A stretch of DNA of 7,191 nucleotides, from NCBI GenBank assembly GCA_030633185.1, contig DAOVTG010000125.1, positions 1 through 7,191 on the forward strand, written 5' to 3'. This DNA comes from Deltaproteobacteria bacterium (lineage in GTDB: Bacteria; Desulfobacterota; Anaeroferrophillalia; Anaeroferrophillales; Tharpellaceae). The first letter of the stretch is position 1; each line of letters begins with the position of its first letter. Both the position numbers and the translations under genes were made by a program. The notes under the pieces were generated by a model. That model did not search any database. It worked only from the letters and a program-made list of their open reading frames with translations, and was not told the origin of the DNA. Positions 6,037-7,191 of the stretch are shown in pieces.

Positions 6037-7191
6037 ATGAAATTTCCATACGGCATATCAGATTTTAAAAAGATCGCTACAAAAGGCTATTTTTATTGTG
6101 ATAGAACCGATAAAATTCCATTGTTGGAGCAGTCGGATTCCCAGCTCTTTATTCGCCCTCGACGCTTTGGCAAGAGCCTGATTCTCTCGATGCTGGAAAA
6201 TTATTATGATGTTGCCAAAACTGATGAATTTGATGAAATTTTCGGCCATCTGGCTATCGGTAAAAATCCCACCCCCTTACGCAACTCATATTTCATTCTG
6301 CGCTGGGATTTTTCATGTGTTGATACAACCGGAAGTGCCGAAGATCTGAAACGCTCACTCTATAATCATCTAAATGCAAAAATTGAAAGTTTTATCCGCT
6401 ATTATCTTTATGCGGGGTATGATCTGCCACCGGTTAATATAAACTATGATGATGCTCTATTTTCCATAGAGTCTTTGTTAAGTGCTATTAAAACTACCCC
6501 ATATCCGATCTATCTCCTCATCGACGAATACGATAATTTTGCCAACACTTTAATGATGGGTGAAACAGGCTCAACCGGAAAAGAGAGATATGAGACAATT
6601 GTTCATGATGGAGGCATTTTAAGAACTCTGTTCAAGGCGATTAAATCTTCCACCTCCGGCTCAATGTTTGATCGGGTTTTTATAACCGGCGTTTCGCCAA
6701 TCGTTTTAAGCGATATTACGAGCGGCTATAATATCGCTGAAAACATCTATTTTGAACCGGGATTTAATGATTTATGCGGTTTTAGCGAAAACGAGGTACG
6801 CAGTGTTATTGAACAACTCGTGACGGAATGTGATTTCGACCCGGAAAAGATACCAGAGAAGATAGATGACGCTCTCGCTTTAATGAAAACCTATTATAAT
6901 GGCTATCTTTTTGCCGTTGGCCTGGATGAATATCTCTATAATCCCACATTATGTCTCTATTTTTTTAAACAGTTTCAAAAAACCTGTAAGTACCCCCGCA
7001 AAATGCTTGACTCTAATCTGGCTGTAGATGAATCCAAGTTAGAATATATCGCCAACATCCCTTTAGGCCGAGAGATTCTCCTCTCAATGATTGAAAAAGA
7101 GTATTATCTAACCGTAGAAGACATTTCAGACCGGTTTGGAGTCCGGGAGATGCTGGCTGACAATTCCAAAAACAATGTTTTTCTGGTCTCA
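6037..7191 (+). CDS. AAA-ATPase-like protein (PF09820 type), 3' end outside window
   Basis: The first 385 residues of a gene that runs off the right edge without a stop. The N-terminus PYGISDFKKIATKGYFYCDR (4-23) and RPRRFGKSL (40-48, a degenerate Walker A with G45-K46-S47) are hallmarks of the PF09820 AAA-ATPase-like family. Walker B is IYLLIDEYDNF (158-168, D163 and E164). VFITGVSP (214-221) resembles the sensor region, and TYYNGYLF (285-292) followed by YNP (302-304) matches the family pattern near the end of the ATPase domain. Complete members usually carry a C-terminal PD-(D/E)XK nuclease-like domain (DUF1703/PDDEXK_9), which would begin near or beyond the window end. Their cellular role is not established; the family is multicopy in some Bacteroidetes and Desulfobacterota genomes. 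No signal peptide or membrane segment is seen. The gene is more AT-rich than dprA and topA, is divergent from dprA, and has the MITE-like element 69 bp upstream of its start. The alternative ATG at 6031 would add two residues. Confidence 0.88.
   Translation, partial: MKFPYGISDFKKIATKGYFYCDRTDKIPLLEQSDSQLFIRPRRFGKSLILSMLENYYDVAKTDEFDEIFGHLAIGKNPTPLRNSYFILRWDFSCVDTTGSAEDLKRSLYNHLNAKIESFIRYYLYAGYDLPPVNINYDDALFSIESLLSAIKTTPYPIYLLIDEYDNFANTLMMGETGSTGKERYETIVHDGGILRTLFKAIKSSTSGSMFDRVFITGVSPIVLSDITSGYNIAENIYFEPGFNDLCGFSENEVRSVIEQLVTECDFDPEKIPEKIDDALALMKTYYNGYLFAVGLDEYLYNPTLCLYFFKQFQKTCKYPRKMLDSNLAVDESKLEYIANIPLGREILLSMIEKEYYLTVEDISDRFGVREMLADNSKNNVFLVS

Noticed and set aside
6058..6249. 63-codon minus-strand ORF near the AAA-ATPase start
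   Set aside because: It is antisense to the conserved N-terminus and Walker A region of the AAA-ATPase, so it is a shadow frame.

Overview
The window looks like a piece of a Gram-negative bacterial chromosome in which a conserved housekeeping block is flanked on both sides by accessory DNA. The block, read leftward, is dprA, a Smg/DUF494 gene, topA and then tRNA-Arg. This order is familiar from Proteobacteria and from Desulfobacterota (the former Deltaproteobacteria). The accessory genes seen here, a PF09820-type AAA-ATPase and a DUF3987-type fragment, are common in Desulfobacterota, so that phylum is my best guess. It rests on context and not on a phylogenetic marker.

Layout. Positions 1-1428 are AT-rich and gene-poor. 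A near-perfect Shine-Dalgarno and ATG at the left edge suggest a leftward gene starting off-window. A leftward 146-residue fragment (159-599) resembles the N-terminal part of DUF3987 ATPases and stops just after its Walker B-like motif. About 750 bp follow with no convincing gene, ending in a 12-bp tandem repeat and a probable terminator. Positions 1429-1505 hold tRNA-Arg(TCT). Positions 1532-5442 hold topA, smg and dprA on the minus strand, with a 1-base overlap between smg and topA and a 24-base gap between dprA and smg. Positions 5443-6036 are intergenic between divergent genes and contain a 147-bp, almost fully palindromic element (5821-5967) that looks like a MITE. From 6037 to the right edge runs a rightward AAA-ATPase gene whose 3' end, expected to hold a PD-(D/E)XK nuclease-like domain, lies outside the window.

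How the genes fit together. DprA loads RecA on incoming single-stranded DNA and TopA relaxes negative supercoils. Smg is a small conserved protein of unclear function. They appear to form one leftward transcription unit that probably also reads into tRNA-Arg and ends at the hairpin at 1384-1420. The 3' side of a tRNA gene is a classical integration site for islands. The AT-rich DNA, DUF3987 fragment and tandem repeat beyond tRNA-Arg fit an island end, although no integrase gene is visible.

I did not find a complete, clearly new system. The best leads are the hairpin MITE, the structured leader of the AAA-ATPase gene, and the tRNA-proximal accessory boundary.
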